64,000 nt of DNA from Plantactinospora endophytica (GCF_016862915.1 NZ_BONW01000039.1:310001-374000), one strand, 5' to 3'. Shown: positions 1 to 10,132, counted from the first letter of the stretch. Notes: generated by a model not told the origin, from the letters alone. Numbers and translations are program-made.

Positions 1-78
1 GGCGGTGCCGAGCACGACCCCGGCGGTGGCCGCCGTGCCCATGCCCAGCGCGGTCCTGCGATTCACCTTGCTCACCAC
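1..78 (-). CDS. 5' end of an exported protein with a Tat-like signal peptide (partial)
   Basis: Only the first 26 codons are in the window; the gene runs off the left edge. Reading leftwards from GTG at 78 the product has a twin-arginine-like N-terminus (VNRRTALGMG) followed by a small, Ala/Gly-rich hydrophobic stretch, as in Tat or Sec signal peptides. A GGGAG ribosome-binding site lies a few bases upstream, and a second in-frame GTG at 75 is an equally plausible start. The mature protein is not visible, so no function can be given. It is separated from the sdh operon by a hairpin, so it is probably transcribed on its own. Confidence 0.55.
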   Translation of the reverse strand, partial: MVSKVNRRTALGMGTAATAGVVLGTA

Positions 79-196
79 GTGGTCTCCCGTTCCGGAGGCG
101 TCGATGTCGTCTACCGGCGGCAGCCCGCTGCCGGCTGGCCGCAGGGCGACTGCCGGATTTGCGGCTTGCCGCCCGGTAACAATAGGCGACTCCGGT

Positions 197-226
197 CCGC
201 ACCGCCCAGCCGCACGAGCGGTGCGG
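197..226 (-). terminator. Hairpin downstream of sdhB
   Basis: A perfect 9-bp inverted repeat (CCGCACCGC / GCGGTGCGG) with a 12-base loop lies about 35 bases past the sdhB stop, before the next minus-strand gene. There is no T-run, which is usual for high-GC actinomycete terminators. Confidence 0.6.
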
Positions 227-260
227 GCTGCGGTGTATCGGCGGTGTATGTGCGTCGGGT

Positions 261-1018
261 TCAGGTGGCCGGGGCGCCGTCCCGGTCGCGGGTGGCCTTC
301 AGGTAGTCGCGGTTCAGTCGGCCGATGCTGGTCAGCGGGATCCCCTTGGGACAGACGGCGGTGCACTCGCCGATGTTGGTGCAGCCGCCGAACCCCTCGG
401 CGTCGTGCGCGTCGATCATCCCGACGACCCGGGTGGAGCGTTCCGGCTGGCCCTGCGGGAGCAGGCTCAGGTGGCTCACCTTGGCGGCGGTGAACAGCAT
501 CGCCGAGCCGTTCGGGCAGGCCGCGACGCAGGCGCCGCAGCCGATGCAGGCGGCCGACTCGAAGGCGGCATCGGCGTCGGACTTGCGGACCAGTTGGGCG
601 TGCGCCTCCGGGGCGGCGCCGGTCGGCGCGGTGATGTACCCGCCGGCCGCGACGATCCGGTCGAACGCGCTCCGGTCCACCACCAGGTCCTTGATCACCG
701 GGAACGCCTTGGCCCGCCACGGTTCGATGTCGATGGTCTGGCCGTCCCGGAAGTGTCGCATGTGGAGCTGGCAGGCGGTGGTGGCCCGCTCCGGCCCGTG
801 CGCCACACCGTTGATCACCATGCCGCAGGCGCCGCAGATGCCCTCCCGGCAGTCGTGGTCGAAGGCGACGGGTGCCTCGCCGTCGAGGGTCAGCCGGTCG
901 TTGAGCACGTCCAGCATCTCCAGGAACGACATGTCGGGGGAGACGTCCGGGACCTGGTAGCTGACCATCCGTCCGGGGTCGTCCGGTCCGGTCTGGCGCC
1001 AGATCCGCAGGGTCAGGT

Positions 1019-1022
<4 letters not shown>
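261..1022 (-). CDS. sdhB: Succinate dehydrogenase / fumarate reductase iron-sulfur subunit
   Basis: This 253-residue subunit carries electrons from the flavoprotein to the membrane quinone site. The N-terminal plant-ferredoxin-type domain has the 2Fe-2S motif [10 protein letters not shown] (Cys58, 63, 66) plus Cys84. The C-terminal domain has [12 protein letters not shown] (Cys159, 162, 165, 169) and a second group at Cys214, 220 and 224 for the 4Fe-4S and 3Fe-4S clusters. The GTG start at 1022 overlaps the sdhA stop by 4 bases (GTGA), so the two are translationally coupled. It is last in an sdhC-sdhA-sdhB operon and is followed by a hairpin. Length and cysteine pattern are normal for the family. 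Confidence 0.95.
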
Positions 1023-3066
<2,044 letters not shown>

Positions 3067-3067
<1 letters not shown>

Positions 3068-3798
3068 CAGCGCACCAATCCCGCGATGACGGCGAAGGGG
3101 ACGAGTAGGTAGCCGGCGCAGAGCGCGACGGAGAAGCCGAGCGCGAGCGCCCGGGCCCGGGCCTCGCCCCGGGGAGTCTGCTGACCGAGGCTGCGGAACG
3201 CGCTGAACAGCCCGTGCCGCAGGTGGAAGCCGAGGGTCACGATCGCGACGGTGTAGAGCAGGGTCACGTACCAGCGTTCCGGCGCGAAGTCGGCGGCCAC
3301 GTTCGCGTACGGCCGGCGCGGGTCGCCGACCGGGTTCAGGTCGCCGGTGGTCAGGTCCAGCAGGTGGTAGACCACGAAGAGGGCGATGATCACGCCACCC
3401 CAGCGCATCGTCCGGGCCGCGTAGCTGCCCTGCACCTTGGGACGGTGCGCGTACCGGACGGGGCGGGCGGCGCGGGCCCGCCGGGCCAGCACGGTGGCCG
3501 ACCAGATGTGCGCGACCAGGGCGATCCCGAGCACGGCGCGCTGGATCCAGAGGTACCAGGTGTCCGGCAGTACCGGGGAGCCGATCGTCCGCAGCCAGTG
3601 CGCGTAGTGGTCGAACGACGCGGGTCCGACGAAGATCTTGAGGTTGCCGAGCATGTGTGCGAGAAGGAAGAGCACCAGCAGGATGCCCGTCACCGCCATC
3701 ACGATCTTCAGGCCGATGCTGGACCGGATCGGCGACCGCGTCGAGAGAGCTGTCACCCTCCAAACGCTAGGAGACCTCTCATTAGTCGTCCAATGCAT
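3067..3798 (-). CDS. sdhC: Succinate dehydrogenase cytochrome b / membrane anchor subunit
   Basis: This 243-residue membrane protein has about five hydrophobic helices, the first being [21 protein letters not shown]. His residues in the helices ([22 protein letters not shown]) are candidate haem ligands. A single large anchor subunit without a separate SdhD fits the type-B menaquinone-reactive complexes. The ATG at 3798 has GAGG five bases upstream. A start further in, at GTG 3759, would leave more room for a promoter but has its GGAGG directly abutting the codon. The gene is divergent from a LysR regulator starting only about 30 bases away. Confidence 0.88.
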
Positions 3799-3814
3799 CA
3801 AAGCCTCAGCGTCG

Positions 3815-3829
3815 ATAGCTGTAGGCTAT
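3815..3829. promoter_or_regulatory. LysR-type T-N11-A dyad between sdhC and the lysR gene
   Basis: ATAGC-TGTAG-GCTAT is a perfect 5-bp inverted repeat with a 5-base spacer and contains an exact T-N11-A. This is the classical LysR-type regulator core. It overlaps the ATG at 3828 of the divergent LysR gene and lies about 20 bases upstream of the sdhC start, so it is well placed to control both directions. Confidence 0.5.
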
Positions 3830-4763
3830 GCAGGTGCAGCTCCACCAGTTGAGATACTTCGTGGCAGTGGCGGAAACCCGGCATTTCACTCATGCCGCCG
3901 ACAATGTCGGCATCACCCAGCCTTCGTTGAGTAAGCAGATTCACGCCCTGGAGTCGGATCTCGGTGCCCCCCTCTTCGAACGGGTACGCGGCAACATCGG
4001 CCTGACAGCGGCCGGCGAGGTGCTGCTGCCGCTCGCCGAGCGCATCCTGGCCGACGTCGACACCGCCCGCCGGGAGGTCCAGGAACTCGTCGGAGTCCGG
4101 CGCGGCCGGGTACGCCTCGGCGCCACCCCCAGCCTGGCCACCTCCCTCGCCCCGGCGGTGCTGCGCCGGTTCCGGGACGCCCACCCCGGCGTCGACCTTC
4201 GGGTCGAGGAGAGCGGCTCGCAGGACCTGGTCCGCGACCTGCTCCGGGGCGAACTCGACCTGGCCCTGATCATCCTGCCGGCGACCGGCGCCGACCCGGC
4301 CCTGACCGCCGAGCCGATCCTCCGGGACAACCTGGTGGTCGCCTCGCTCAACCCGCTGCCGATGACCGACTCGGCCGGCACGCTGCACCTCACCGACCTG
4401 CGGCATCAGCCGCTGGTGATGTTCCGGCAGGGCTACGACCTGCGGGACGCCACCCTGCGGGCCTGCCGGGAGGCCGGCTTCGAGCCGTCGCTGGCGGTGG
4501 ACGGCGGCGAGATGGACGCGGTGCTGTCCTTCGTGGAGGCGGGACTCGGCGTCGCGCTGGTGCCGGGCATCGTGGTGGCCCGGCGGCCCAGGCTCTGGGT
4601 CACCCGGCTGGCCCCACCCGGGGTGCACCGGACGATCGCGCTGGCCCGGCGGCGGGAGCCGGAACCGACCCACGCGGCGCGGGCGTTCCGGCGGATCCTG
4701 CTCGAATACATCGGTACGGCCGCCGCGAACGCGACCCTGCCGGCAGAGGTCACGCCGTACTGA
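3828..4763 (+). CDS. LysR-family transcriptional regulator
   Basis: This 311-residue LysR-type regulator has an N-terminal winged helix-turn-helix (residues 3-62, with ITQPSLSKQIHALESDLG as the recognition region). A periplasmic-binding-protein-like effector domain follows from about residue 90. It is divergent from sdhCAB and a T-N11-A dyad lies in the shared promoter region, so control of the sdh operon and autoregulation are likely, as inference. GTG at 3834 is an alternative start (VQLHQLRYF), matching where many LysR proteins begin and leaving the dyad outside the coding sequence. No Shine-Dalgarno is evident for either start. The inducer cannot be predicted. Confidence 0.88.
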   Translation: MQVQLHQLRYFVAVAETRHFTHAADNVGITQPSLSKQIHALESDLGAPLFERVRGNIGLTAAGEVLLPLAERILADVDTARREVQELVGVRRGRVRLGATPSLATSLAPAVLRRFRDAHPGVDLRVEESGSQDLVRDLLRGELDLALIILPATGADPALTAEPILRDNLVVASLNPLPMTDSAGTLHLTDLRHQPLVMFRQGYDLRDATLRACREAGFEPSLAVDGGEMDAVLSFVEAGLGVALVPGIVVARRPRLWVTRLAPPGVHRTIALARRREPEPTHAARAFRRILLEYIGTAAANATLPAEVTPY

Positions 4764-4769
4764 GCGCTG

Positions 4770-5294
4770 CTAGTGCTGACCGTCGTCGGGGGCGACCAGC
4801 AGCCTCGCGTAGTTCGCCATCGAGCGCTGGTAGCGGGGCAGGTGCGGGGCGAGCGCGGCGACCGCGACCGAGACCGCTTCCCGCTCGCGGCCGGCGTCAA
4901 CCAGGCAGAGCGCCAACACCGCGCTGATTGCGTCACCGAGGCCACGGGTCTGCTCGTCCAGCGTCGCCGGGTCGATGGCGCGCTCGGCCTCCAGCAGCGT
5001 GACCGCCAGCTCGGCCTGCCCGACGTTCCGCAGCGAACTCGACAGTTGGATCACCGCCCGGCGGCGCCGGTAACCGGAGAGGCCGTCGTCCAGCGCCCGC
5101 CGGTAGAGCGGGACGGCGCGGTCGGAGTGCCCGGTCGAGTCCCAGGCGCAGGCCCGCTCGAACGCGGCGACCGGGTCACCGTCGGGCAGTTCGGCCGCCA
5201 AGCCGTCGATCAGGGCTCGGAACTCCTCGTCCCGGCCCTCGTACTCGTCGATCGATGCCCACGCCTCGGCGACCCGCCGCTCCCAGTCCCGCAT
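4770..5294 (-). CDS. Tetratricopeptide-repeat protein
   Basis: This 174-residue soluble protein is built of amphipathic helix pairs with TPR-like spacing (for example AFERACAWDSTGHSDRAVPLYRRAL and the following units). It resembles the bacterial TPR_5 group. It has no signal peptide, catalytic motif or membrane segment. It converges on the lysR gene, the two stops being 6 bases apart, and appears monocistronic. The family usually serves as a protein-interaction scaffold; the partner is unknown. Confidence 0.75.
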   Translation of the reverse strand: MRDWERRVAEAWASIDEYEGRDEEFRALIDGLAAELPDGDPVAAFERACAWDSTGHSDRAVPLYRRALDDGLSGYRRRRAVIQLSSSLRNVGQAELAVTLLEAERAIDPATLDEQTRGLGDAISAVLALCLVDAGREREAVSVAVAALAPHLPRYQRSMANYARLLVAPDDGQH

Positions 5295-5468
5295 CCGTGC
5301 ATGATCGCAAATCCGCCGGTCACGCCTCCGTCAGCCCTCGGGCCGGCGCAACCCGAGCCACCCCGGCAGGTGTCGGAGCCGGGTCGGAGCACGGCGGCCG
5401 GTGACGCCCCTCCTCCAGGCGCGTCGCCGGCCGCCGCACCTGGTCGGGGCCGACCCTCGTGCGGGTGG

Positions 5469-6266
5469 CTACGGTGTGGTCACGGTGGGGTCGAGGGCGA
5501 TCGCGGTCAACTGTTCGATGGTCAACGGCGGGTCCTCGCCGTCCCCCCGGACGGTCACGATCAGGTACGTCCCGTCCGGACGCTGCACCTGGACCCAGCG
5601 GGTGGTGGCGTAGGCAACGGAAGGGTCGGAGGTCGGGACAGGCCGCAGGGTTTCGCCGGGCGGATACGTCTGCCTCGGAACGCGCACGATCGGGCCCCGG
5701 ACGGATTCGGACCGGATCTGCTCGCCGGCGGGTCCGGTGCTGTCGATGCAGTTGCGGTCCCGGACCGCATCCGGGGTGCACGGCCGGATCGTCTGGGTGC
5801 GGTCGATCTGTACGAGCAGACGACCGACCCGGTCACCCGAGCGAACTCCGCCCTGCCCCATGTGGCCGTGCGGGATGTCGCCACGAAGCATCGGACCGGA
5901 GAGCCAGATCGGCGGCTCGTCCGGTCCCACGGCCACGTGCGGTGCCCATTCGAGGTCCGGTGCCACCCGTGCCACCACGGCGAAGATCGCCCAGTCCACC
6001 GGCTGGAAGGGATTGCCCGCCGACGGAACGGGCGTGCGTACCGGCGCCGCCGTCGGGCCCGGCTGTGCGGGAAGATCGGCCGGCGGCCGTCCTACCACGG
6101 CCACCGCGCCGACGGTGACGGTTGCCACGGCGGCCACCGCCGCTGCCGTCGTACCGACCCGCTGGAGCCGCACCCGGCGGCGCTGCCCGGCGATCAGCCG
6201 GTCGATGTCGATGGTGGTCGGTGGAATCTCTCCGACCGCCTCTTCGAGGATGGTTCGATGGCTCAT
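5469..6266 (-). CDS. Membrane-anchored anti-sigma-like protein paired with the SigE-type sigma factor
   Basis: The 265-residue product has a short cytoplasmic N-terminus (about 38 residues) and one membrane segment (TTAAAVAAVATVTVGAVAVV). An extracytoplasmic Pro/Ala linker and a C-terminal domain of unknown fold follow. The ATG at 6266 overlaps the stop of the upstream sigma-factor gene by 4 bases. That coupling, with the single-pass topology, suggests a regulator of the sigma factor. No zinc-binding HxxxCxxC anti-sigma motif is present, so the role is inferred from position only. A ligand- or stress-sensing outer domain would fit. Confidence 0.6.
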   Translation of the reverse strand: MSHRTILEEAVGEIPPTTIDIDRLIAGQRRRVRLQRVGTTAAAVAAVATVTVGAVAVVGRPPADLPAQPGPTAAPVRTPVPSAGNPFQPVDWAIFAVVARVAPDLEWAPHVAVGPDEPPIWLSGPMLRGDIPHGHMGQGGVRSGDRVGRLLVQIDRTQTIRPCTPDAVRDRNCIDSTGPAGEQIRSESVRGPIVRVPRQTYPPGETLRPVPTSDPSVAYATTRWVQVQRPDGTYLIVTVRGDGEDPPLTIEQLTAIALDPTVTTP

Positions 6267-6775
6267 GCGCCCTCTCCGTTCACTCCCACACCCGTTGCCG
6301 CCAGCCGCAGGTGCTCCAGCCCACGCGCCGCCTGGCTCTTCACCGTGCCGGTGCTGATCCCCAACACCTGAGCGGTCTCCTCCACCGAGAGGTCGCAGTA
6401 GAAGCGCAGCACGACCACCGCCCGCCGACGCGGCGGAAGCTGTCTCAGCAGGTCGAGCAGCATCTCCCGGTCGGACAGCGCGTACTCGTGCACCGTCTGG
6501 TCCGCCGAGTCCGGCGGATCGTCGGTGGCCTTCTCCCGGCGCCACGGTCGACGGCACTCGTCCAGCCACGCGTTGGTGAGCATCCCGCGCACGTACCCGT
6601 CGACGCTCTCCATCGCGCGTACCCGCCGCCAGTGCCGGTACAGCTTGCCGAGGGTGATGGAGACCAGATCGTCGGCGGTGTGCCAGTCCCGACAGAGCAG
6701 GTAAGCCGTGACGCGCAGCGGTTCGAGCCGGGTGACGACGAACTGCCGGTACTCGTCCTCGTCGGCCCGTTTCAC
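6263..6775 (-). CDS. SigE-family (ECF-like) RNA polymerase sigma factor
   Basis: This 170-residue protein has sigma region 2 (residues about 10-75, with DWHTADDLVSITLGKLYRHW) and region 4 (about 105-160). The region-4 helix-turn-helix is LSVEETAQVLGISTGTVKSQ. It lacks regions 1 and 3, as ECF and actinobacterial SigE-type factors do. The GTG start gives MKRADEDEYRQFV, which matches how this group normally begins. It is the first gene of a two-gene unit with the membrane protein downstream, so it likely answers an envelope signal. Its target promoters cannot be deduced. Confidence 0.88.
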   Translation of the reverse strand: MKRADEDEYRQFVVTRLEPLRVTAYLLCRDWHTADDLVSITLGKLYRHWRRVRAMESVDGYVRGMLTNAWLDECRRPWRREKATDDPPDSADQTVHEYALSDREMLLDLLRQLPPRRRAVVVLRFYCDLSVEETAQVLGISTGTVKSQAARGLEHLRLAATGVGVNGEGA

Positions 6776-6868
6776 CGCGCCGCGCCCTTCGTTGACCTCA
6801 TGCCCGGGGAACGGAACGAGGGGTCGGAAAGGTTGCCCGGGTTCGTGCGGCGGGTCGACGCGGACAAG

Positions 6869-6904
6869 GCCGGGTCTGCGACTGAGGCCGGGTCTGCGAC
6901 TGAG
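6869..6904. repeat. Two perfect copies of an 18-bp direct repeat
   Basis: GCCGGGTCTGCGACTGAG occurs twice head to tail in the 230-base gap between the sigma-factor gene and the DUF1707 gene. The gap has no convincing gene. The repeat lies about 95-130 bases upstream of the sigma-factor start and might belong to its promoter region. Confidence 0.7.
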
Positions 6905-7005
6905 GAGGGTTCGACCCGGCGGGCTTCGGTGCCGGCAGTGTCCGTCGGAGCAGGCTCAGGACGGCGGCGACGCGGCAGCCGGCCGGGCGGGGAGGATTGG
7001 TCGTG

Positions 7006-7590
7006 CTACCAGCGCCAGCGCCAGAAGCGGCGCTCGTAGCGCACCACCAGCGTGCCGGCGGCGGTGCTGCCGGTGACGACGACGTGCGGGGCGGTCGAGC
7101 CGGGTTCCGGCGTGGACGGCACCTTGGCCTTCGCCGTGCCGGCGCTCGTGTTGACCCCGTCGATGTTGGCGGTCGCGCCGGTCGGCAGCACGATGTACGT
7201 CGAGCCGGCCTGGGTGGCGAGGTTGATCTCGACCACCCGGGAACTGATCACGGCGTGCCGCAGGTCGAGCTTGACCGTGCCGGCCTTGCTGCGGATCACC
7301 AGTTTCCGGGGTACGGTCCATCGACCGGAGCGCTTGATCTCCCCGGCGAAGCTGTTCAGCTCGACTACCTCGTCGGGTGTGACGGTCGGGGCGACGTCCG
7401 GCAGATCGGCGACGTACGGCTGTACCTCGCTGTCGGTCCGGGCCCGCAGCACGCCGTCGACGCGCTCCTCGAACTCGGGCAGCGTCAGCCGGCCCTCCGC
7501 GACCGCAGCGCTCAACCGGGCGACGACGCCCTCCCGCTCGGCGTCGGACAACCGCACCTCCCGCCTCGGCGGGACCACGTCACCACTCAC
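7006..7590 (-). CDS. DUF1707 (SHOCT-like) domain protein
   Basis: This 194-residue protein opens with a DUF1707-type segment (VRLSDAEREGVVARLSAAVAEGRLTLPEFEERV). That segment is found near the N-terminus of many actinobacterial membrane-associated proteins. The C-terminal part is beta-rich and resembles the LiaF-like or DUF2154 region; it ends in a Trp/Arg-rich tail (RRFWRWRW). No clear transmembrane helix is present. The start was set at GTG 7590 so that the protein begins just before the domain. A longer reading back to 7641 has no better signal. Function unknown; the fold is associated with envelope-stress sensing. Confidence 0.7.
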   Translation of the reverse strand: MSGDVVPPRREVRLSDAEREGVVARLSAAVAEGRLTLPEFEERVDGVLRARTDSEVQPYVADLPDVAPTVTPDEVVELNSFAGEIKRSGRWTVPRKLVIRSKAGTVKLDLRHAVISSRVVEINLATQAGSTYIVLPTGATANIDGVNTSAGTAKAKVPSTPEPGSTAPHVVVTGSTAAGTLVVRYERRFWRWRW

Positions 7591-7671
7591 CTGAGCAACA
7601 CTACGGTTCGGTCGACACGTGCAGAAGCCCGGTCGGCTCAACTCGGGTTGCTTAGCGAGCGACGGTGTCCG

Positions 7672-8232
7672 TCAGCCTGACGAACCGGGTCGGCTGGCGC
7701 GCTCGATGTGGGTGCCGAGCACGTCACCGCTCTCGATCTGGGTGTTGAACCGGATCGTACGGCCGCTTCGGCGCTGCACGACGTAACGGCAGTCGATGCC
7801 GAGGGTGTGCCGCCAACCGTCCCGCGCCTCACCGAGCCGCCGGACCCTGCTCACCTCCGACCAGGGGACGGGATCGGCGACTCCGCGTCGAGTGTGGACG
7901 AAACCGCCCTCGTACTCGTCGAACCGCTCGCCCCGGTTGGCGATGGCGTGCCCGAGCCGCCAACAGGCGAACGCGACCAGCAGCAGGCCGCCGAAGAGCG
8001 GAAAGCCGGTGATGGCGTTGGCGAACGGGCTGCCAGGGTTGCCGCCCTGCGACGAGATCTGCTCCTGCCGGGCCTGGAAGATGGGGAGGCCGATCAGGGC
8101 GCTCAGCGCGCCGACGATCAGCATCCCGATCGCGGTGCTGAACCTGCGACGGTCGTCTGCACGGTACGTCCGGACGAACTCGCCGAGTTGGGGACTGGCC
8201 GCTGGCGTCACCGGGTCGGTCACACCACGCAT
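7672..8232 (-). CDS. Two-helix membrane protein of unknown function (DUF6585-like)
   Basis: The 186-residue product has two hydrophobic segments (STAIGMLIVGALSALIGLPIF and GFPLFGGLLLVAFACWRL). A cytoplasmic C-terminal domain of about 85 residues then follows with the pattern of PH-like or DUF6585 proteins (FDEYEGGFVHTRRG, PWSEVSRV). There is no enzymatic motif. ATG at 8232 was taken as start; in-frame GTGs at 8223 and 8253 are possible. Neighbours on both sides are small unknown proteins, so context does not add a role. Confidence 0.65.
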   Translation of the reverse strand: MRGVTDPVTPAASPQLGEFVRTYRADDRRRFSTAIGMLIVGALSALIGLPIFQARQEQISSQGGNPGSPFANAITGFPLFGGLLLVAFACWRLGHAIANRGERFDEYEGGFVHTRRGVADPVPWSEVSRVRRLGEARDGWRHTLGIDCRYVVQRRSGRTIRFNTQIESGDVLGTHIERASRPGSSG

Positions 8233-8298
8233 GCTATCGACGCCATCGCCCACGGTGAATACCGATCTGGCGGCATGTGTCGTCGCGCTGTTCCGAGG

Positions 8299-8484
8299 CT
8301 AGGGCGAGCTGGGCCGCTCCGTTCGGCGTACCGGATCGTCGGTGTCGGGGTTGTTGAGCGGGTCGAGAAGGTCGGTCAACGTCAGCAGGGTCTCGACGGT
8401 CATGCCCCGCCGCCAGGCGGTCTCGGCCAGCAGGCGTATCGCGGCGTAGAAGGGCTCCTCGTGGGTCAACTCCTCCAGGCTCAT
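8299..8484 (-). CDS. Small acidic protein of unknown function (61 aa)
   Basis: ATG 8484 is preceded by a good AAGGA site eight bases upstream and gives a 61-residue acidic, mostly helical protein (MSLEELTHEEPFYAAIRLLA...). It has no membrane segment or recognisable motif. It lies about 50 bases after a 47-residue membrane zinc-ribbon gene on the same strand, and the two are probably co-transcribed. Both are divergent from an XRE-DUF5753 regulator with DUF397 genes, a common actinomycete arrangement for small variable proteins. Confidence 0.6.
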   Translation of the reverse strand: MSLEELTHEEPFYAAIRLLAETAWRRGMTVETLLTLTDLLDPLNNPDTDDPVRRTERPSSP

Positions 8485-8536
8485 CAACTGTTCCTTCCTG
8501 ACGCGTCGGGCAGGACGTGGGTCGGCACGATCAGAG

Positions 8537-8680
8537 CTACGTCCGGTGTTGCCCGCCCAGTTCGGACGTGGTGGTACCGCAGCGGGGACACCAGCGGGAC
8601 TTGACCCTGAAGGCGAAAAGCCCGGCGAGGAAACCGAGCAGGGTGCAGCCGACGACCGTGAAGAACAGGCGCAGCAGCAT
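8537..8680 (-). CDS. 47-residue membrane-anchored zinc-ribbon miniprotein
   Basis: ATG 8680 follows a near-perfect AGGAGG site at the right distance and opens a 47-codon gene. Residues 5-24 form one hydrophobic helix (LFFTVVGCTLLGFLAGLFAF). A half zinc ribbon with CPRCG (Cys31, Cys34) and a short polar tail follow. The strong ribosome-binding site and the membrane-plus-ribbon layout argue for a real gene, but there is no homology call. With only one CxxC pair, zinc binding would require dimerisation. Confidence 0.6.
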   Translation of the reverse strand: MLLRLFFTVVGCTLLGFLAGLFAFRVKSRWCPRCGTTTSELGGQHRT

Positions 8681-8987
8681 GGCGACCTCCTGGTTCGCGG
8701 GATGCCGGGCGGCGGCCGGTTGCCGCCAGCGACCTGCCCGGCATCCCGGTTACGGGACGTCCGCCCGAGGGCGGAGTGGCCACGGCGCATTCCGGCGGGG
8801 GAAGTGCGCGGCGCGCCGTGGCCGGTACGGGTCAGCCGGAGCGTGACTGAGGCCGTACCGTGGGTCATATTGCTGGGGTTTGATGCGCGAACGCAAGGCT
8901 TGCGAGGGGGCGTTCTGCTCATATCGCGCGGCTTTTCCATTGCCTTGCAAACGCAAGCCATCTGAGACTGGAGAGGAGCGAAGGAGC
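8681..8987. other. 307-base divergent intergenic region
   Basis: No gene is convincing here. The region separates the minus-strand miniprotein genes from the plus-strand XRE regulator and should hold both promoters. Two inverted repeats sharing the sequence CGCAAG lie within the last 100 bases and are listed separately. Confidence 0.6.
8892..8957. promoter_or_regulatory. Paired dyads, probable operators of the XRE regulator
   Basis: Two inverted repeats lie in front of the XRE-DUF5753 gene: CGCAAG-G-CTTGCG at 8892-8904 and CTTGC-AAAC-GCAAG at 8944-8957. They share the GCAAG/CTTGC core and their centres are about 52 bp apart, roughly five helical turns. Autoregulation by the adjacent DNA-binding protein is the simplest reading. 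Confidence 0.5.
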
Positions 8988-9854
8988 ATGAACGTGGCGG
9001 CACGAAAGCAACCGCCGACCGTCAGACTGCGCCGACTGGCGGCGGAAATCCGCGCACTGCGGCACGGCGCCGGTTTCACCCGCGAGGACGTCGCCGAGCG
9101 CACCCACATGAACCCGGCCACCCTCTGGCGCCTCGAAACCGCGCGGGCCCGTCCGCAGCGCCGGACTCTGCTCGGCCTGCTCGACGTCTACGGCGTCACC
9201 GATCCGGAGCGCCGGCTCGAACTGGTCGGCCTGGCCAAGGACGCGGGGCAACTGGGCTGGTTGCAGGCGTACGAGGACCAGTTGCCCGACGAGTACAGCA
9301 CCTACATCTCGTTCGAGTCGGAAGCCCAGACGGTCCGCAACTACGAGTCACTCTTCGTCCCGGGCCTGCTCCAGACCGAGGCGTACGCCCGAGCCTTGAT
9401 CGCCGGTGTACTGCCGGAGATCACGGAGGACGAGGTGGAACGTCGGGTGGAGGCGCGACTCAAGCGTCAGGAAGTACTCGCCCGAGCCGAGCCGCTGCGG
9501 GTGTGGGCCATCATCGACCAGAGCGTGTTGCACCGGCGCGTGGGCTCGGCGGACGTGATCCGCGATCAGCTACAGCACCTCGCCAAGCTGACGAAGTCGC
9601 CCAACCTCACGGTGCAGGTGCTGCCCTACGATGTCGGCGCGCATCCGGGGATGCACGGGGCGTTCGCAATCATGGGCTTTCCGGACGCGGCCGATCCGGA
9701 ACTGGTGTATCTCGAAAACCGCGTCAATGGCCTCTTCCTGGAGCGCGACACTGACGTCGCCAGCTACACCGATCTCTTCGAGCACCTACGCGCGGCGGCG
9801 CTGAATCCGGCGGCCTCGATCCGCATGATCCTCGGCGTCGCCGACCAGCATTGA
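8988..9854 (+). CDS. XRE-family regulator with DUF5753 domain
   Basis: This 288-residue protein has an N-terminal helix-turn-helix (residues 15-75, FTREDVAERTHMNPATLWRLE) followed by a DUF5753 domain (about 95-280). The latter is marked by the Trp-leading segment LGWLQAYEDQLPDEYSTYISFE and by VQVLPYDVGAHPG. This architecture is widespread in Streptomyces and relatives and is nearly always next to a DUF397 gene, as here. Known members such as BldB-linked and WhiJ-like systems act in development or antibiotic control. The specific role here is unknown. ATG 8988 was chosen because AAGGAG lies just upstream; the longer reading starting at 8880 would run through both dyads. Confidence 0.87.
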   Translation: MNVAARKQPPTVRLRRLAAEIRALRHGAGFTREDVAERTHMNPATLWRLETARARPQRRTLLGLLDVYGVTDPERRLELVGLAKDAGQLGWLQAYEDQLPDEYSTYISFESEAQTVRNYESLFVPGLLQTEAYARALIAGVLPEITEDEVERRVEARLKRQEVLARAEPLRVWAIIDQSVLHRRVGSADVIRDQLQHLAKLTKSPNLTVQVLPYDVGAHPGMHGAFAIMGFPDAADPELVYLENRVNGLFLERDTDVASYTDLFEHLRAAALNPAASIRMILGVADQH

Positions 9855-9873
9855 CGGAAGGGAGGTGAAGTAG

Positions 9874-10080
9874 ATGTACGAGATCAACATGGCCGACGCC
9901 ACTTGGCGTACGAGCAGTCGTTCGGGTGGCAACGGAAACTGCGTCGAGGTTGCCGACAACCTTGGGGCTGTGGTCGCGGTGCGGGACAGCAAGGACCGGT
10001 CCGGTGCGGTGCTGGCGTTCCGCCACGCCGCCTGGGCGACCTTCACGGCGTCGCTGAAGAACGGAACGCCCCCGGCGTAG
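9874..10080 (+). CDS. DUF397 protein, copy 1
   Basis: This 68-residue DUF397 protein has the family landmarks WRTSSRSGGNGNCVEVAD, VAVRDSKDRSG and the C-terminal AWATFTASLKNG. DUF397 proteins accompany XRE-DUF5753 regulators and are thought to act as small antagonists or partners (WhiJ-type systems). GGGAGGTGAAG precedes the ATG. The gene is 19 bases after the regulator stop, so the two are probably co-transcribed. The central 42 residues are identical to those of the next gene. Confidence 0.85.
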   Translation: MYEINMADATWRTSSRSGGNGNCVEVADNLGAVVAVRDSKDRSGAVLAFRHAAWATFTASLKNGTPPA

Positions 10081-10096
10081 CCGTTTTGCGGCAGTT

Positions 10097-10132
10097 CGGT
10101 GGCCCCCTCCGCAGCCGTGGGCGGGGCCGCCG
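10097..10132 (+). terminator. Hairpin after DUF397 copy 1
   Basis: CGGTGGCCCC and GGGGCCGCCG form a 10-bp stem (one G-T pair) 17 bases past the stop. It is the diverged twin of the hairpin after copy 2. Confidence 0.55.
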
